Assembly (NCBI GenBank): GCA_000733355.1
Contig: JNVV01000001.1
Span: 201,811 to 265,810, forward strand
DNA length: 64,000 nucleotides
Reading direction: 5' to 3'
Source of the DNA: Falciphora oryzae
Taxonomy: Eukaryota > Ascomycota > Sordariomycetes > Magnaporthales > Magnaporthaceae
This document shows, piece after piece, positions 11,135 to 21,732 of the stretch; position 1 is the first letter of the stretch; the number at the start of each line of letters is the position of its first letter. The position numbers were made by a program, and so were the translations under genes. The notes beneath the pieces are model-generated. The model saw only the letters and a list, made by a program, of their open reading frames with translations. It was not told where the DNA came from and did not search any database.

Positions 11135-12313
11135 ACGCCAGTAGTTCCTGTCTCGGTGCACACTCTTCAGTTTCTGCTAGCTCATGCGGGTTCGCATCTA
11201 TCACCATATGAACTGACATCGGAATATCACGGCGGGGGTTCTTTGGCTTTTCTTTTTTGTTATTTGAACATTTCTATCATTTTGCTCCATCTTAGCGCTT
11301 TACCTACAGGGGCGTTTGGGGAAAACTGGAAATCGGGATATCACGGAATGAACATCTTCTTTGGCTGTCGGCCTGGATGGATCGAGCTGCTTCATAGAAT
11401 AGGACCACGGGACACAGGTTATTCCTTCAACCATTCTTAGCTAAGGTAGAATAGAGAACTCAGCAGGGGGCTTCAAAACACATGCACATTCGTCAAGACC
11501 TTGAGCTTTATGCAATGGCGGGGAGGGAGCGATATAGATGAGGTTCTGAGGAATGCGCATGCATTCCGGTGGATGCCCCTCACCTCCCTCTATCTGCCAG
11601 GATCTCAATGGCGCCGCCGACTGGGGGTCGATGTCCGGCCGCCCGCACCTGGCCTTGACGACAATCCTGCTTTCCCGTTTTGGCGTTTCTCGTCAGCGGC
11701 TTGGGTCAAGACAAACAAGCTTTGATCTGCCCTCCACCCCCAAGTTCTTTTCCAAAACCAACAGGTTGACACGAGCCGTTTGGCGTTTCTACGCGACGTC
11801 AACCGAGACGCCTTGTGCGGGGACGGGGCCCAAAAATACGACGGTATTCTGCAGGGTCTGATTCTTCCCCTGGGGGTTTCGAATGGCACGAGTCTCGGGA
11901 AGAGCTGCCGTGCGACGTCGAAACGAATACCTGAGCAGACGAGCCTTTAAGCTTTGTACCCACGCATCCTGCCCGTTTTTCGCATGCGCGCGGAGAACGA
12001 GAAGCCTCGATGTGAGAATGTTTCCCAATGCGGGCTGCATTGTGTCAATGCGGTACGCCCACACAACCGCCAAAAATAAGCTTTAGGAGCCCCTTTGGGT
12101 CGCTGGGTGTGGCTCGGGTCGATCATGGACTGACGCGGGCGGCTTTCCGAGGTGCGGACGGCGCCGACGGGCCCTATATACATCACCAATGCTTGCCTCT
12201 GGGCGGTTTGCAGATCCAAGCCTTGGCTTTATATTTCTAGTCATAGTTTTCTATTTGTCCCCATTCTGTTCATATCTACCAATTTTCCTTTTCCACTTTT
12301 TCACTTCTCAAAA
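11135..12313. other. Intergenic region, 3' of KAR5 and promoter of the peptide gene
   Basis: No gene recognised. Short frames occur on both strands without protein character. A TATA-like box (CTATATA, 12174-12180) lies ~135 bp before the ATG at 12314, and the stretch 12241-12310 is pyrimidine/T-rich with a CTCAAAA context at the start codon, as in strongly expressed fungal genes. Confidence 0.45.
12174..12180 (+). promoter_or_regulatory. TATA-like box of the repeat-peptide gene
   Basis: CTATATA occurs in a GC-rich setting (GGGCCCTATATACATCACC), 134 bp upstream of the start codon at 12314. Confidence 0.5.
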
Positions 12314-12655
12314 ATGCTGGTCATGAACATCGCCCGGCTCCTCGCGCTCGTCGCCGTCGCGGCCGTGCCCACGCTCGCCCGCCCGGTGGACATAAGTTCA
12401 GTCGCCAACATCGCTAAACTGGACGCCCGGTTCCCCAGGCTCGCTAGCGAAGGGGCGCACGGCTTGGCCACCCGCGGCTACCTCGGCAAGAAAGTCCCCA
12501 AGGGAGCGCCCAAGCCCCCCTTGAAGAACGGGAAGTACGGCCGCCGATCGGCCGTGGAGGGGGCGTCTGAGATCACCAAGCGAGGCTACCTCGGCAAAAA
12601 AGTTCCCAAAGGAGCCCCGAAGCCCCCCTTGAAGAACGGGCAGTACGGTCGCTGA
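12314..12655 (+). CDS. Small secreted Kex2-processed repeat-peptide precursor
   Basis: A 113-aa protein starting MLVMNIARLLALVAVAAVPTLA, a clear signal peptide, then a short spacer and two peptide units of 36-residue period. Unit 1 (12473-12544) and unit 2 (12581-12652) each begin RGYLGKKVPKGAPKPPLKNG and end in YGR; the peptides are rich in Lys, Pro and Gly. Unit 1 is followed by an RR dibasic site, unit 2 is preceded by KR, and the spacer between them is SAVEGASEIT, so Kex2 should release ~22-residue cationic peptides. The two units differ at eight of 24 codons, seven silently and one K to Q. This fits the KEP class of fungal repeat precursors; I cannot assign a known peptide. No Cys is present and no ustiloxin-type (DUF3328) gene lies near. 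The in-frame ORF extends upstream to 12152, but signal peptide and ATG context favour 12314. Confidence 0.85.
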   Translation: MLVMNIARLLALVAVAAVPTLARPVDISSVANIAKLDARFPRLASEGAHGLATRGYLGKKVPKGAPKPPLKNGKYGRRSAVEGASEITKRGYLGKKVPKGAPKPPLKNGQYGR

Positions 12656-13298
12656 TCGATCGAGGAGGAGGAGGAGGGGCCCAAGGTCACCATGCGCGGA
12701 TTCGCTGGGAAAGCAAGTCCCATGGGCGCTCCCAAGCCTGGGTTCAGCCCATCCGAGCGACTAGTCGGCCGAGGGCAAGGGGATTTGAGACGATTGACGA
12801 GACGATTTATTAGGGTGTCATTTTTCTGGATAGCAAGCGATCGGGATTTGTCTTGTCATTCTGTGTTCTTGTGCTTGTATTTATTGTCTTACCTGTCATG
12901 CAATCTTTCGGCATCTTATATGGATTGACGATTTGACGCCACCAGCTGGGGAGGCTTTTTCAGGCTCAAGGAATTTGGTGATGTCCGACTTGGCCAGCCT
13001 TGTCTTCAGCTAGCAGGGCGAATACGGCCAACAGGGGACGCCCCGGCTTAGCCTCCGTTCAGGGCCCGCGGTTGGACCCACGGTAATCTGAGCGTTTTCC
13101 CCTTTTTGCATGTGCTCAATTGATGTTTTCCTCTGGCGCAAAGACCCAAGAAGACGGGTCCAGAAACCATGCAGTCTCTCTGAGAGACACATCATTCTTG
13201 TCTTTGCCTGACTCTCCTCTCGTTTTCCCGAAAGCCGCTCGACCTGGTTCCACAGGACCAGTTGGGGCTGGCCAATTCTAGTGCTGTGATTCATCATC
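12656..13298. other. Spacer with decayed third peptide unit
   Basis: The first ~110 bases continue the precursor frame beyond its TGA (see the separate repeat entry). The rest holds no gene; it forms the 3' region of the peptide gene and the promoter of the kinase gene, with a CT-rich stretch at 13200-13260. Confidence 0.5.
12695..12748 (+). repeat. Third, degenerate copy of the secreted peptide unit
   Basis: In the same frame as the precursor but after its TGA (12653-12655), the sequence reads RGFAGKASPMGAPKPGF, aligned with RGYLGKKVPKGAPKPPL of units 1 and 2. A spacer of SIEEEEEGPKVTM replaces SAVEGASEITK, with a GAG run making it two codons longer. Beyond unit 3 the frame stays open to a stop at 12926-12928 but without further repeat character. 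Confidence 0.7.
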
Positions 13299-15824
13299 AT
13301 GCCGCGCACCAAACCACGGCAACGTTCCCGGGCCGAGGCCGTGGATCGACCGGTCCGGCTTGGAATGATCAGGACCCAGCCCTTGGAAGAGCCCGCCCAA
13401 GACTCTACAGCACCGCGCCGCCGCTACATCATTGGCGCCTTTTTCGCCCCCTCTGCTCTTGGTTTGGAGTCCCCCCAAGCTGCCTCTTTCCAGGCCCCCA
13501 GCACGGTGTCGACCAACCCAGAGCAAAAGTCGGCAAAAAAGCCCCCGCGGGACCAGGCTGCCGGTGTCCTAGACGACGAGGACGCCGAGCAGCGGCGCGC
13601 TGCCCAGGACAAGAAGGCCGTCCTCGACACCAAGATCGAGACGACTTTCCGGTACTACGGAAGGCTGGTGGTGCAGAACCAGCGGCTGCAGACGCCCGTC
13701 GGGCCGTCGGCCGACCTCGAGGAACACAGGTGGAGGCGACTCGAGGACCTGGGTGCGGGTGGCTTCGGTACTGTGTACCTGCAGACCTGCAAGCCCAGGT
13801 GTTCCCAACAGCTCTTCCGCGCCGTGAAGCAGCTGAGCAAGCCCAGGGGGCAGAATGTCCTCGACGTCAAGGACTTTGCGCGAGAGCTCAGCGCCGCTAC
13901 GAGTCTTTCAGCGCCAGAGGTGAGCTGGAACATCTTCTTTTATATGATAGCCAACTCTTGCCTGTCGAACACTGACCCCTAGGCTGCCTGCAGTATGAAT
14001 TTTACTTTGTGAAGTCTCTCGGCTGGTACGAGGACGACTCTTCTCTCTACATCGCTATGGAATATCTGCCGCTGGGCGATTTGGAGTCCCATTTAGTGTA
14101 CGAGCCTATGATCTGCGAGGATGAGGCGAAGGCTATCATGCGCCAGACTCTGGCTGCGCTAAAGTTTATGCATGAGAAGGGTCTGGCTCACCGAGACCTG
14201 AAGCCAGCAGTAAGTGCCGCGCCAATGACAAGCAATAATATGTATCTCTGCTAACTGTGTCTGTTTCTCACGTTCACAGAACATCCTCATCAAGCAGAAA
14301 CCACCAGGGGAGTGGTGGGTCAAACTCGGCGACTTTGGGATCAGCAGGCGTTTCCAGGAGAGCACCAGCCTCAGCGCGACCGTTTGTGGAACTCTGGACT
14401 TCATGGCCCCTGAGCTGCACAAGCTCATCGTGCCGCGCGGCCTGTCGAATCTTGAAAAAGCACAGCGCGCCGATATATGGGCGGCTGGCGAGACCGCGTT
14501 CCGCATCCTCACCAAAAAGCCCTCGTTCGGGGGCGATCTGCGCCGGCTGATCGACTACGTCGAGGGCCGCACAGAGTTCCCAAGGGAGCACATCCTGGCC
14601 AACGGCATCACCTCCGCTGGGAAGAGATTCATCGAGTCGCTCATGGCGCCCGAGCCGTCCGCTCGGCCGCCAGTGCAGACCGCGGCGGCCCATCATTGGC
14701 TCCAGCGGCCCAACGCGCTTGCGGACCTGTCGCTCAGCTCGAGCAAGACCCTCAACTGCTCAGGGGCGGCAAGCACGGCCGCGCCGCACGCCTTCCTCTC
14801 CCCAGACGGCCACCTCATCGTCTTGGTGACCAAGACGCTGCTGCACCTGTTCGAGGCCAAGACGGGCAGGCACCTGCTCAAGCACAAGGACGCCGACGCA
14901 GACTTCGTGTCCGGCGCGTTCGACCCGTTCGACGGCTCCTTCACCGTGGCCGAGAAGAGCGACCCCGTGCTCACCACGTTTGCCATCTGCCGCGACAGCC
15001 GCGGCAGGATCACCCGCCTCGACAAGTTCGGCCTGCAACACATCTACTACAACAGCGAGGGGACGCTGCTGCCGCGTGTGCCTTCTCTCGTCGTCTACTC
15101 GCCGGATGGAACGCGTCTCGCCTTTTCGAGCCGTCAAGGCGTCGCAGTCTGGGACGCCCTGTGCGAATTTTGGGCGCCCCCTATCAACGCTATCTGGCCT
15201 GGGCCCGAAAGGAAAACAACCGCCCTGTCCTTCACCCCCAACGGAAGGCGGCTCGTGACGGCCAGCAACACAGACGTGTCCATCTGGGGCCTCAAGAGCA
15301 AGCAGGGAACTCTGCTGCAACGCATCCCGTGCCTCGGCGGCACGATCAACGTTGCCGTCGCCAACCCGGCGCGGGGGCAGCTCAGAGTCGCGGCGGCCGT
15401 GATGGACGGCGAGGTGCGCGACGGCCACAGAGACGTCTACGTCTGCGTCTGGGACGAGCGGGCGGGCTGCTGGATCCGGCGGTACATGCAGCAGGTGCGG
15501 CAGGAGGCAAAGTCCACGTACATCCGGTCGTCCATGGCCTTTAGTCCTGACGGCGCGCACCTAGCTACCATGTTGAACAGCACCGTGACCATGTGGTCGA
15601 CCGAGACGGCCGAGAAGCGGGGCTGGTGCCAGGCCGTGGACGGCAGGGTCAGCAAGCGGGCGGGCGGCGGCGCGATGGAGGACGCAAGCTTCGCGCGCGT
15701 CGCGTTCCCTCCGAGCGGAGACTCGGACGTGCTTGCGGTCACGTCGGTGCACAAGGCGGGACGGGCGACCATCTTCCGGCTGGGGGAGAAGCATCAGCGG
15801 GAGGAAGACGAGGTCTCTGTCTGA
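13299..15824 (+). CDS. Protein kinase with C-terminal WD40-like propeller
   Basis: Three exons, 13299-13919, 13994-14209 and 14280-15824, encode 793 aa. After a disordered ~120-residue lead, a complete Ser/Thr kinase domain follows: Gly loop LGAGGFGTVYL (~150), FRAVKQL (catalytic Lys ~174), AHRDLKPANILIK across the second intron (~272-283), LGDFGISRRF (~297), CGTLDFMAPE (~320) and RADIWAAGETAFRILTKKPSF. Residues ~430-793 contain repeated FSPDG/SPDG-type strands (HAFLSPDGHLIVLV, SLVVYSPDGTRLAFSS, LSFTPNGRRLVTAS, MAFSPDGAHLAT), each followed by a V.IW or V.MWS strand, giving a WD40-like beta-propeller. Active-site residues are intact, so it should be catalytically active. The propeller probably senses or recruits a partner. 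Substrates are unknown. Confidence 0.85.
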
Positions 15825-16416
15825 ACCGCAGGGCTCGTAATATATTTGCGAGCTCGGGTGCGAGTGCTGGTTGACTCTGGGCCCTGAGGAGGCTCAGGCT
15901 ACGTTGGCCACTCGAGACGGACAGGGACAAGAACTACCCAGACGCAAGGGCGCAAGGTGTGGTAAATTACGCTGGCAGTGTCGCATACCATGTTCACCAA
16001 GATAATAGGGTCCCGTCCCTTGCGGCCTTGCCCTGTGCTAAATATTTGCTTGTGTTGATAGCTAGCTTTCTCGTTTGTACCGAGCTTTTGGATATTAGAG
16101 CTCTTGGGATAAAGCGAGCATGATTCTGTCTGGGTTGTATTTGAAAGGCATCAAAACCGCGTCGCATCGCATATTTTGTCAATCCCAAACGCAAACTTTT
16201 GATCATTTCTCTTCCCAGGCCCTGATTGGGACCTGGCTCTTAGGTGGGGAAAGGGGGTAACCGGGAGGGAGAGGTCACATCAGGGCCACCAACGACGGCG
16301 CTGCCGTCCGGAAAGAGGTACTGATCCTCTAGCGTGGTTGGCTCCGGGAGATTAATGTGTGGCTCAATGGCGTTCTGTGAGCTGTTTGTGTCCTATTATT
16401 GGAGATCAGAAGGCGC
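15825..16416. other. Intergenic region between convergent genes
   Basis: This holds the 3' ends of the kinase gene (+) and the membrane-protein gene (-). It is locally AT-richer (15960-16210). No gene or repeat seen. Confidence 0.5.
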
Positions 16417-18136
16417 TCAACCAACCGGCAGGACTCTGGAGAACTCGAGGTCATGCACAAGGCCGGGCTGCTGGGCCTGCCTTACCGGGTAGCGGAGAAT
16501 GGCGTAGCCCTGGAGGTTCTGCCACTTGCTCATCGATGCGATCCGGACAGCGTAGTCGGCCGCCTTCTTGTCTAGCCTAACAAGGACAGTGACACGGGCG
16601 CCGTTGGACAGGGACACAACCTGCAGCAGCCACCCGATGTCAGTGGCGGATACCAGCTTCTTCTGGGAGTTGGGGCTCAACCCTACCCGAGCCCGTGCGG
16701 GCTGGGCGAACCCGCCGCCGTTGGCAACGATGATCATCTCGTGCGAATCAATGGACACCCTGACGGCGTGCTCGAGGCCGATGTTGAGCAGGTTCATCAT
16801 CACGTAGCCGCTCCCGCGTGTCTCCAAAACCTAGATGTGGCGGTTCAAGGAGGCCAATTAGCAAACAAGTCAAAGCCGTTCCAGGGAGAATTTGTGCTCC
16901 AACCTCGTAGTTTGCCAGCGTCGGCCTGCACTTTGCGGTTGCAACCTTGGGGCGCTGGACACATCCGTGTTCGTCTAATGGGTGGCCGTTGATCCTATCG
17001 TAGCCTTCTTGGCGGCAGTGAACGCGACCCTTGCCTGCCGTCATAGGACCCTTGTTAGAGCCAATGCCGAGAACTCGGAGGAAGCAAAATGGGATATTGG
17101 ACTCACCGTTGACAAGAATAGAGTCCGAGCAGCGCATCTCGCTCCCCTCGGCGCGCATCCTGAAGATCCGGGATCTGGGGTCGCGGCCCGCGTAATCTGC
17201 AATAAGCAAGTGCTTGACGTTCCGTTCCGCCTCCAGGATCTCGGCCAGCTCTTCGGAGCTGTTGGTCAAAAGTCTGTAGGGCCTGGGGCGGTCTGGGGCC
17301 GGGGCAACCCAGACGCCGCCGTAGAGCCCCTGTCCCATGGTGCGCTCCATGTACCAGCCGAGGCCCCAGTGCCCCGTCGTGTCAAACAGCGATGTTGCGC
17401 TGCTCTTTGGGAGCACGGGATATTGCTTGAGGCCGGCAGCGTCGTCTTGATGGGAGCCATGTCTTGATATTGCTGGTTATCAGTGGAAATTGCCCGTTTC
17501 TGCGATATCAAAACTCCAAGCTTCTAATACTCACATTTTATGCCCGATACCAGACCAGTAGTAGATGCTCTTAGACCTCAATTTGTTGAGCAGAGTGATC
17601 CCGAGGAGCTCCCCCTCTTCTGCGTGTAGTATGGGACACAAAAACTGGCCATTGCACGTGGTACGCACTCGCCAGCCCCCACCGTCTGGAGCAGAAGAGT
17701 GTGGTTAGTGCCAAGTTTATCCAGGTCACCATGTGCATCTCAACTCAAGTCGCTCTCCTGCAAGCTGCGTACCTGGGTTTACCCATCGCTGCCCAAGAGC
17801 CAGATTGTACTGCCGAGCCTTCGGCTCTCCAGTCGGTCTCTCAACCGTGGGGACCAAAGGTGAAGAGGTTTCGGGCACGGCCACGGCACGGGAACTGGGG
17901 TCCTGTCCCGGCCGCCAGCCGGAAGGGGAGTACTGGGTAAGGCTCGCGATGGCGAGGGCTCCCAAGATAAGGACGATAGCCGCGATCCTGGCCAGGACGG
18001 GCCGGGGCCGGTTTTTGCTCGCCGTCCGCCTCGGTATCTGGGAGGTGCTCCGCCGCCGGTGCGGGTTGGAAGCCCTGCATGTGCCGCCCCTGCTCCTAGC
18101 CGAGGCGACCGATACGACGTGGATGGGATGCTCCAT
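16417..18136 (-). CDS. Single-pass membrane protein with unknown C-terminal domain
   Basis: Five exons: 18136-17773, 17685-17535, 17462-17107, 17034-16904 and 16830-16417, giving 471 aa; all four introns are 72-87 nt and phases close exactly. The N-terminus is basic (SARSRGG, NPHRRRSTSQIPRRTASKNRPR) and followed by one membrane segment (IAAIVLILGALAIASL), so the protein is likely type II with an outer C-terminal domain. That domain has regularly spaced Gly/Trp strands (NPDGGGWRVRTTCNGQF, SIYYWSGIGHK, GHWGLGWYMERTMGQGLYGG VW), resembling fungal propeller or lectin-like ectodomains, but I cannot name a family. The last donor (GTTGGA at 16903) is weak and that exon join is the least certain. Confidence 0.6.
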
Positions 18137-18843
18137 CTTGCAGATTGGAAGATGCGGGATCGGATCCTAGAAAACCGGTTTTGATGCGGGACTTCCCACG
18201 AGCGCGAGCTACGGGAACCCTTTTGTGCAGCGGGAAATGCATGGAAGGGCAGCCGAGGGGGTCATGTACACATCTCTTTGGCGGACAGACCCCCTCGTAC
18301 CTCCTCGAACCCCCACGTCGGCCTACCAAAACAGAGTTTGGCGGGCCAAGCATCGTGCCAGGAGACAGAAGGGGCGTCGGTGAAGAATCCCCTGTAAAAG
18401 ATTGAGGACTGACATTTTCTTGATGAGCGTGCAAGTTAGGGATAGATTATGGATCAGTCCTGGCGCCCTTTAGGTTCGGCAGTGGCTTTTTCATCCGAAG
18501 ACTGCAAACAACAAAATGTCTGCCATCACCCGCCCCGCGCCGGGATCATCCGCCACCGACAACCTGTGGGGGATGCAAGTTAACATGCCGCTTCGGGCCC
18601 GGCACCGGGCCCTGAAAGCTTGGCCGTCACCAGCAGCCTTGGCCGGCAGACATCTGAGATGAGCTGCCCCAGGGCGACTTAGTTCTCGGCGATTGGCAGG
18701 TTGATCTGCCTCATCGGAATTGTGGCCGTGTATCGGGACACGGACAAGCGCGATGATACAAGAGGCGATGGGATGGTACCCTAATTCGGAATATGTTTCT
18801 GTATTTAGGCGCGTTATTGAACTTTTGATATCAGATAATTACA
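18137..18843. other. Intergenic region
   Basis: It contains the upstream region of the membrane-protein gene (-) and the 3' end of the GH43 gene (-). No frame with protein character and no repeat seen. Confidence 0.45.
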
Positions 18844-20349
18844 TCACTTGGTGCCTTTCCGCCTCCTATTGAGGCAGCCCGGCTTGTGATCCTCAGGCGG
18901 ATAAACAACAATCCTATCAATATCCGCTCCCGTGTAATCGAACCCGTTGTGCAGGCCCCCGATAGAGATGGTGTTGTTGCTGCCCTCGGCCAGCGTCAGC
19001 AGCAGCGGCGCCGAGAGGACCACGCCCTTGTTAGTGTCGCGCTGGTACAGCGTCTCGACTTTCGACTCATCTCCGTTGACCACGACGCTCGCGATGCGCC
19101 GCAGCTGCCACTTGCCGCCGACACGGTCCGGCGTCCCGCCCGGCTGGTTCCCAAACCCCATGTCGTCCGTGTTCTGGTAGTAGAACGACACCCACTGCGG
19201 CTTCCCTGCCCCCTGGATACCGTTGAACGTCACCTTGCTGTCGTTGCCGTGGATGCCCGTGACGATGACGCCGCCGCTCGCAAAGTTGGCCTCCTGCTTG
19301 AAGGCGCTGCCCGTCGTGGCCGCGTCCTTGGCGTAGTAGGTCGCCACCGGCTCCACGGGCGCCCAGCGGCCCGTCTTGATGTCGAGGTCGTACACGTCGT
19401 GCCAGACGGCCTCGATGGTCTTCTTGTCGTCGTCGATGAGCAGCGGCAGCCAGATGTACCGGCTCTCCCAGAGCGAGTTGTTGTCCCACTGGTCGCCGAT
19501 GTACAGGTGCGTCGTCGTCTCGGTGCCGACGATGCGCAGGTTGAACCCGGACTGCGAGTTGAAGGTGCGCGTGTAGGGCGGCGCGATGTTGAAGGGCTGC
19601 GACCAGGGGCCCGAGAGGGAGTCGGCGCGCATGGCGACCACGTCGTTGGGCCGATATCCCGTCTTGTGCGACATGAGGATGTAGTATGATTTGTCAGTCT
19701 GCACGATGGTAGGCGCCTCGAGGTCGTATTTATGGAAGCGGTGGACGACCTGATCAAGGTCCGTGATGTCCTCATTGAAGCTCGTGATGTAATTGTCGCG
19801 CGCCTCGACGCGGTCGCCGTTGGAGTAGAGCGAGTACGACCGCCCGTCCTTGTAATCGGTGAAAATGCCAAAATCTTGAGACCAGTTACCCAGCGGCTTC
19901 ATGGCATCGACAAACGTATAGGGGCCCGAGATGTTGGGCGAGGTGGCGAAGCCCTGCAGCAGCCAGCCGTAGGTCGAGTTGTCGGCGTGCCACCACATGT
20001 GGTAGTCGCCCGTGGCTTTGGAGTAGACGACCTTGGGCCGCTGGATGATGTGCTCATTGGAGATGTAGGGGTGGCCGTGAATAGGGGCCAGCGCGAGCCC
20101 GTGGTGCTCCCAGGTCGCGAGATCGTCGGAGCTGTATACGGCTATACCACCGCCCTCTTCCCGCCCCTGCACCTTGTACTCGCCGAACCACCAGAACCTG
20201 CCCGTCTCTTCCTCGAGCGTGATGCCGCCCGCGTGCGCGTTGACTAGGTTGCCGTCCGTGTCACGCCACCGAGCGCCAGGCACGATGTACCTGCTGCACG
20301 CCAGCCCGGAGAGGGCGAGCAGCGAGAGTAGTTGGCGCAGAGGCGCCAT
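18844..20349 (-). CDS. Secreted GH43 glycosidase, exo-beta-1,3-galactanase-like, with CBM35-like tail
   Basis: Single-exon gene, 501 aa from the ATG at 20349 (the open frame extends to 20532 but the signal peptide LRQLLSLLALSGLACS begins just after 20349). Residues ~20-330 form a GH43 five-bladed propeller: IVPGARWRDTDGN, FWWFGEYKVQG, IIQRPKVVYSKATGDYHMWW, HADNSTYGWLLQG, KYDLEAPTIVQTDKSYYI (the LEAP Glu is the expected acid) and TRTFNSQSGFNLR. The C-terminal ~130 residues carry carbohydrate-binding strands (FNGIQGAGKPQWVSFYYQN, SIGGLHNGFDYTGADIDRIVVY) like CBM35. The arrangement matches GH43 subfamily 24 galactan 1,3-beta-galactosidases acting on arabinogalactan-protein side chains. Extracellular; several N-x-S/T sites are visible. 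Confidence 0.88.
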   Translation of the reverse strand: MAPLRQLLSLLALSGLACSRYIVPGARWRDTDGNLVNAHAGGITLEEETGRFWWFGEYKVQGREEGGGIAVYSSDDLATWEHHGLALAPIHGHPYISNEHIIQRPKVVYSKATGDYHMWWHADNSTYGWLLQGFATSPNISGPYTFVDAMKPLGNWSQDFGIFTDYKDGRSYSLYSNGDRVEARDNYITSFNEDITDLDQVVHRFHKYDLEAPTIVQTDKSYYILMSHKTGYRPNDVVAMRADSLSGPWSQPFNIAPPYTRTFNSQSGFNLRIVGTETTTHLYIGDQWDNNSLWESRYIWLPLLIDDDKKTIEAVWHDVYDLDIKTGRWAPVEPVATYYAKDAATTGSAFKQEANFASGGVIVTGIHGNDSKVTFNGIQGAGKPQWVSFYYQNTDDMGFGNQPGGTPDRVGGKWQLRRIASVVVNGDESKVETLYQRDTNKGVVLSAPLLLTLAEGSNNTISIGGLHNGFDYTGADIDRIVVYPPEDHKPGCLNRRRKGTK

Positions 20350-21468
20350 TCTTCCTATCAGATCGGTTTCGCGGGTAGTAGGCAGATTGGCTGGATGGGA
20401 TATCGCAATACATTCATTCCGCTCCGACACCGCCCATCGTGATGACGGCGGCCGCCGCCCACCCTTTTTATAGCCCGCCTTTTTGACGCCGAGAATGCTC
20501 TGTTTAGCCTCAGACCAAGCGCGTCGCTCCACCGGCGCATATCTGTAGCAACGACCCGGGCTTCTTTACCCCGAGACCTGAACCCCCGCATTCTCATTTC
20601 CCCGACTGGGCTCTTCTCCGCACCCGGGATCCTCATCCAATACGACCCCAGAGCTTCGGCCTAGAAATGAGGTCATTCCCTAGAGGAAACTTGTGCGGGG
20701 ATTATGAGCGTAGGCAATGGTTTTTCGGTTCCCTCAATAAAGGCTTGGACTTGGATGACCGAATCCTGCAGAGGTACCGTTAGGCGCCTAAGCACAGCCG
20801 CCGCTATCACTTTTTCAACATGCGAACGACAGTCAGGCAAACCCCGGAAAAAAAGAAAAAAAAAGAAAAAAAAAAAGTTCGGGTGGTCCGGCGGTAGAGA
20901 CCCAAAAGCGCACAACTGACTTGAATGGCTGGACGACGTGTCGTGGAGGGGTCCTCGGGCTGCCTCCATCTCGTCGACAAATCAAGAAGTTCACTAGGTC
21001 GAGCTCATCCGTCTCCTCTCGCCTATCAAAGTCGGCTGCCTCTGGGATTGGAAGACTCTCGCGTATCTATGGAACGCTACGGCAGCTACGCTGCGCCTTT
21101 GCAGCTAAAAGCAGTTGATACCTGTCGCACATCGTGACTCAAGAGGCGGTGAAACCGTACTTGGGGGCTGTGCTTTACATCTTGCCGCTCGGCTTCGAAT
21201 ACTTGAGTGCTAGTTAGAGGCTTTCTAGACATCCCGCCTGGATGAACTGCTCGACTGCTTCTTGCTGGTATAAAGTGGCAGTTCTCGCGCCGCGCACATT
21301 CGCGATAAACTTAGGGGTTCGCTGGTACCATTTGAGGTACTAAGCTTGCTCGACGCTGTTTTGTGCCCTAGAGCCATTGCACGCCCGTATCAACTTGCTG
21401 CTAATTATCCCTTATCCATATCGAACGACCCTTGTTTATTCAATTACCGATCCCCATCCACAGAACAC
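20350..21468. other. Intergenic region, promoter of the GH43 gene
   Basis: 1.1 kb without a recognisable gene. It holds the GH43 TATA box, an interrupted poly-A tract (about 20847-20877) and an AT-richer stretch before the octapeptide repeat. From 21346 the plus-strand frame that runs into the repeat is open but has no ATG. Confidence 0.5.
20465..20472 (-). promoter_or_regulatory. TATA box of the GH43 gene
   Basis: On the minus strand TATAAAAA followed by GGGTGGG lies 116 bp upstream of the GH43 start codon, a classic position for a regulated fungal hydrolase promoter. Confidence 0.65.
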
Positions 21469-21732
21469 CAAGCCGCCGAAAGTCTACAGCCCCGAGCTGC
21501 CGAGGCCATCGAACCCCAAATTTCCAATGCCTTAGATTGCCAAGCCGCCGAAAATCTATAACCACAAACTACCGAAACTCCAGAGCCCCAGCCCGCCGAA
21601 GCCATCGAGCCCCAAGTTGTCCAAACCATAAAATCCCAAGCCACAGAAGCCATGGAACATCAAGCTGCTGAATCACTGGGACTCTAAGTTGCCGGAAATC
21701 TGGAACCTCAAGTTGCCAGAGCTCTGGGTAAA
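21469..21732 (+). repeat. 24-bp minisatellite encoding an octapeptide, 11 units
   Basis: Eleven back-to-back units, each exactly 24 bp, with no insertion or deletion over 264 bp. The plus-strand frame reads variants of QAAExxEP, for example QAAESLQP, RAAEAIEP, QPAEAIEP and QATEAMEH. Most units begin with CAA; unit 10 begins with TAA (21685-21687), and unit 4 has TAA at its seventh codon (21559-21561) where others have CAG or GAA. The frame continues without interruption through GKGKQP into the ATG at 21745 of the HET gene. Confidence 0.85.

Noticed and set aside
12314..12655. Alpha-factor-type mating pheromone precursor
   Set aside because: Units lack the Trp/Cys pattern of Pezizomycotina alpha-pheromones and have no STE13-like dipeptide spacers; a general Kex2-processed precursor fits better.
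14760..15560. 266-aa minus-strand frame opposite the kinase-WD40 gene
   Set aside because: Same shadow effect; no start context, domain or conserved pattern.
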